From: Aplectana chamaeleonis
Lineage: Eukaryota; Nematoda; Chromadorea; Rhabditida; Cosmocercidae
Assembly: GCA_029168955.1 (NCBI GenBank)
Contig: JAPDOI010000106.1
Coordinates: 1,387,001-1,451,000 of the forward strand
DNA length: 64,000 nt
Direction of reading: 5' to 3'
In this document: positions 62,261 to 64,000 of the stretch, in pieces
Position numbering within the stretch: the first letter of the stretch is position 1
How the letters are laid out: every line of letters begins with the position of its first letter
Notes under the pieces: generated by a model
What the model saw: the letters and a program-made list of their open reading frames with translations, nothing else
Database searches by the model: none
What the model was told of the DNA's origin: nothing
Program-made: the position numbers and the translations under genes

Positions 62261-62333
62261 AGCCGAAATGCTTTCAACTGTCCTTGGTATCAAAGATTAC
62301 GTGAGGGGCAAGGTTACCAAGGTTGATGAAAAA
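62261..62333 (+). CDS. Putative trans-spliced first coding exon
   Basis: CTTTCCTCAG ends at 62260, followed by AGCCGAA and ATG at 62268. There are 22 codons (MLSTVLGIKDYVRG...) and a consensus donor GTAAGT at 62334. A strong acceptor seven bases before an ATG is the usual layout of a spliced-leader trans-splice site. The peptide has the general look of an innexin N-terminus (hydrophobic start, KDYVRG, then VDEK), but 22 residues cannot prove this. No second exon was found before 64000. Confidence 0.45.
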
Positions 62334-62939
62334 GTAAGTTTCTGTCCAATCAGAGAAGCGGTATTACAATTTATTCGATTGTTCGAATAGTCGAATAAAA
62401 AACTCATTTCTGCTCACCTTGGCATTTTGATGAATGGACGGAATACTAAATTTTTTATCCACTCACCGTAACGTATGAGAATAGAAGCTATTAAAACTAT
62501 TTCGATCGCGATGAAAAACTTAGATTTATTCGAAAAAATCGATACTATTCAATCCAACACTCACTCTAGTATGAATGCGGGTAGCGGACTAATCTCGCTT
62601 AATTATGCATTATTTCTGTAACTCAACTCAACAAGGATCCTTCCCAATCAGGATGGCTGGAACGAAGGCGCGCCAACAAAGCGGTGCGGTCGCGTTGCGA
62701 CAATCTGCGGTCGATAAATACTCGATTCCATTTTGGTCGGTTATTGCCGCGCCGCAACCGCTCGCGCCAAAAAGGGCATTCAAGGCAAATCCCAAAATCA
62801 ACCATTTCCCGCTAATGCGTCTGTACCCCCAGCAATTTCGTTGTTAGCAGTCGGACACAAAAGTTGAGATTGTTCATCTACTACAAATTAATAATTTGAA
62901 TATTCTATTACGCCTGCTCTGATTGAGAGCTGGATTACG

Positions 62940-63025
62940 CATTGAGAAACCTGCCTCGGCACTGCCGCGGTAGCTCCGAGACAGCGCCGTGACACTGCCG
63001 AGCTAGCGCCGCCATGGCAGTTTCT
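62940..63025. repeat. Short GC-rich array, same word set
   Basis: CTCGGCACTGCCGCGGTAGC, GCCGTGACACTGCCG and AGCTAGCGCCGCCATGGCAG. Confidence 0.6.
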
Positions 63026-63115
63026 CTCATTGGTACATAACACTGCAAAGGGTGCAATTTTTTCTCCACTCATACATGCCCTACATGGGGCAGCGTCTTG
63101 AATTTGGTGCAGATA

Positions 63116-64000
63116 CCAGGTTGTTCAATGAGTTTTGTCTTTCGATACGAGAGGGCGTTGCTGCTAGCCTAAATTGTTTTTGTTCTGTTGATACACACTT
63201 CATATGAACGTATGTGAAGTTCCATTTCAATCTGTAAATTCATTCCTTGTTTACAAGCCATTTAGTGCCGCCATGTCACAACAATGGAAAATATTGAATA
63301 CCGTGCAGTGATAAAATTCTTATTTTTGAAAGGTGTAGCACCAAAAGAAAATCACGAACGAATGCTAAAAGTGTATAATGATTGTTCACCTACATTTAGA
63401 ACAGTAGAAAGATGGTTTGCTGGATTTAAACGTGGTCGTAAAAGCCTTGAAGACGATCCACGTGAAGGACGTCCAAAAAGCGCATCAACACCAGAAATCA
63501 TAGCCAAAATGCAGGATATGGTTTTGGAAGATCGCTGATGACTGAGAGAAATTGAGTAGAGGCTCTAGACATCTCATTAGGGAGTAAGAGCCATATTTTA
63601 AGAGGAATTTCGGGTTTCAGAAAGCTGTGTGCCCATTGGGTGCCGCATTCGCTAACAATGGAACAAAAACAAATTCGAATGCGACTTTCTATGCAACATT
63701 TGGAGCGTTTTCAAAAGAATAAAATGAATTTTGTGCGTCGATTCATCACTATTGATCAGACTTGGGTCTATCACCATGATCCTGAATCAAAACAAGAGGC
63801 TAAAGAGTGGTGTGAACCTAGATGTTCGGCTTCGAGACCAGATCGTGAAATCGGCCAAAAAGGCTATCGCATCAGTTTTTTGAGATGCGAAAGGAGTTCT
63901 GCTTGTGAATTACTTGCAAACTGATAAAAAAAATAAATCTGAATATTGTTGCAGCCTTTTGGACCTGCCTGTTGAAGGGAAAAAATCGTGAAAAAAGACC
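63116..64000 (+). mobile_element. mariner-family element, 5' part (runs off window)
   Basis: After TA at 63114-63115 the sequence begins CCAGGTTGTTCAATGAGTTT, a mariner-like end, followed by a short leader and a broken transposase. The right end lies beyond 64000. Confidence 0.75.
63284..63990 (+). pseudogene. mariner transposase, frameshifted
   Basis: 63284-63538 encodes the N-terminal DNA-binding region: GVAPKENHERMLKVYNDCSP, TFRTVERWFAGFKRGRKSLE, DDPREGRPKS. Frame breaks and stops follow at 63539-63560. Homology resumes with RKLCAHWVPHSLTMEQKQIR and the first catalytic motif FITIDQTWVYHH (Asp at 63754-63756). A further frame change follows near 63830. A TGA replaces the usual tryptophan of the VFWDAKG motif near 63880, just before DAKGVLLVNYLQ. 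The remaining catalytic aspartates would lie outside the window. Confidence 0.88.

Overview
The window reads as nuclear DNA of a chromadorean nematode. The protein-coding signal is short exons of the innexin gap-junction family, with nematode-style splice sites (TTTTCAG acceptors, GTAAGT-type donors). There are also Tc1 and mariner transposons, an apparent trans-splice acceptor, and a near-exact 22-nt match to the nematode spliced leader SL1. The high repeat load and very long introns suggest a large, repeat-rich genome, perhaps a parasitic strongylid; the species is inference only.

Genes. A complete or nearly complete innexin gene (gene A) lies on the minus strand. It starts at the ATG at 52021-52023 and ends at the stop at 12856-12858. 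Eleven exons join in frame, about 381 codons, spread over 39 kb. Introns alternate between 68-140 bp and 9.5-10.8 kb. Part of the cytoplasmic loop is not securely located; one candidate mini-exon is at 30472-30514. Upstream on the same strand are the last three exons of a second innexin (gene B, 58596-61710), whose 5' part lies outside the window or was not found. On the plus strand, 62261-62333 is a likely trans-spliced first coding exon of a third gene.

Repeats. Most of the window is intron or intergenic DNA filled with small inverted-repeat (MITE-like) elements. (1) A family flanked by TTAA with AGGC... termini has at least a dozen copies, and its terminal repeats match within a copy but differ between copies. 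(2) A 525-bp element with CCC...GGG ends is also flanked by TTAA. (3) Two 399-bp elements with GGGCGGCATG ends have 3-bp C-A/T-G duplications; one is nested in family 1. (4) A 1.76-kb hAT-like element has a perfect 8-bp duplication and sits inside a TA-flanked MITE, itself inside an older repeat whose empty version is also present. (5) A CGCGTGCG-rich ~155-bp family has about eleven copies. (6) A ~235-bp TA-flanked family has CGGACAGTCTCATTCGGAC-type ends. There are also several foldbacks, tandem arrays, a 1.3-kb GAAA/GACA microsatellite, and two 3' ends of non-LTR retrotransposons.

Autonomous-type transposons are all broken. A Tc1-like element (46906 to about 48420) has an in-frame stop exactly at the third catalytic residue. 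A mariner (63116 to beyond the window end) carries frameshifts and stops. No rRNA, tRNA, CRISPR or bacterial operon structure was seen.
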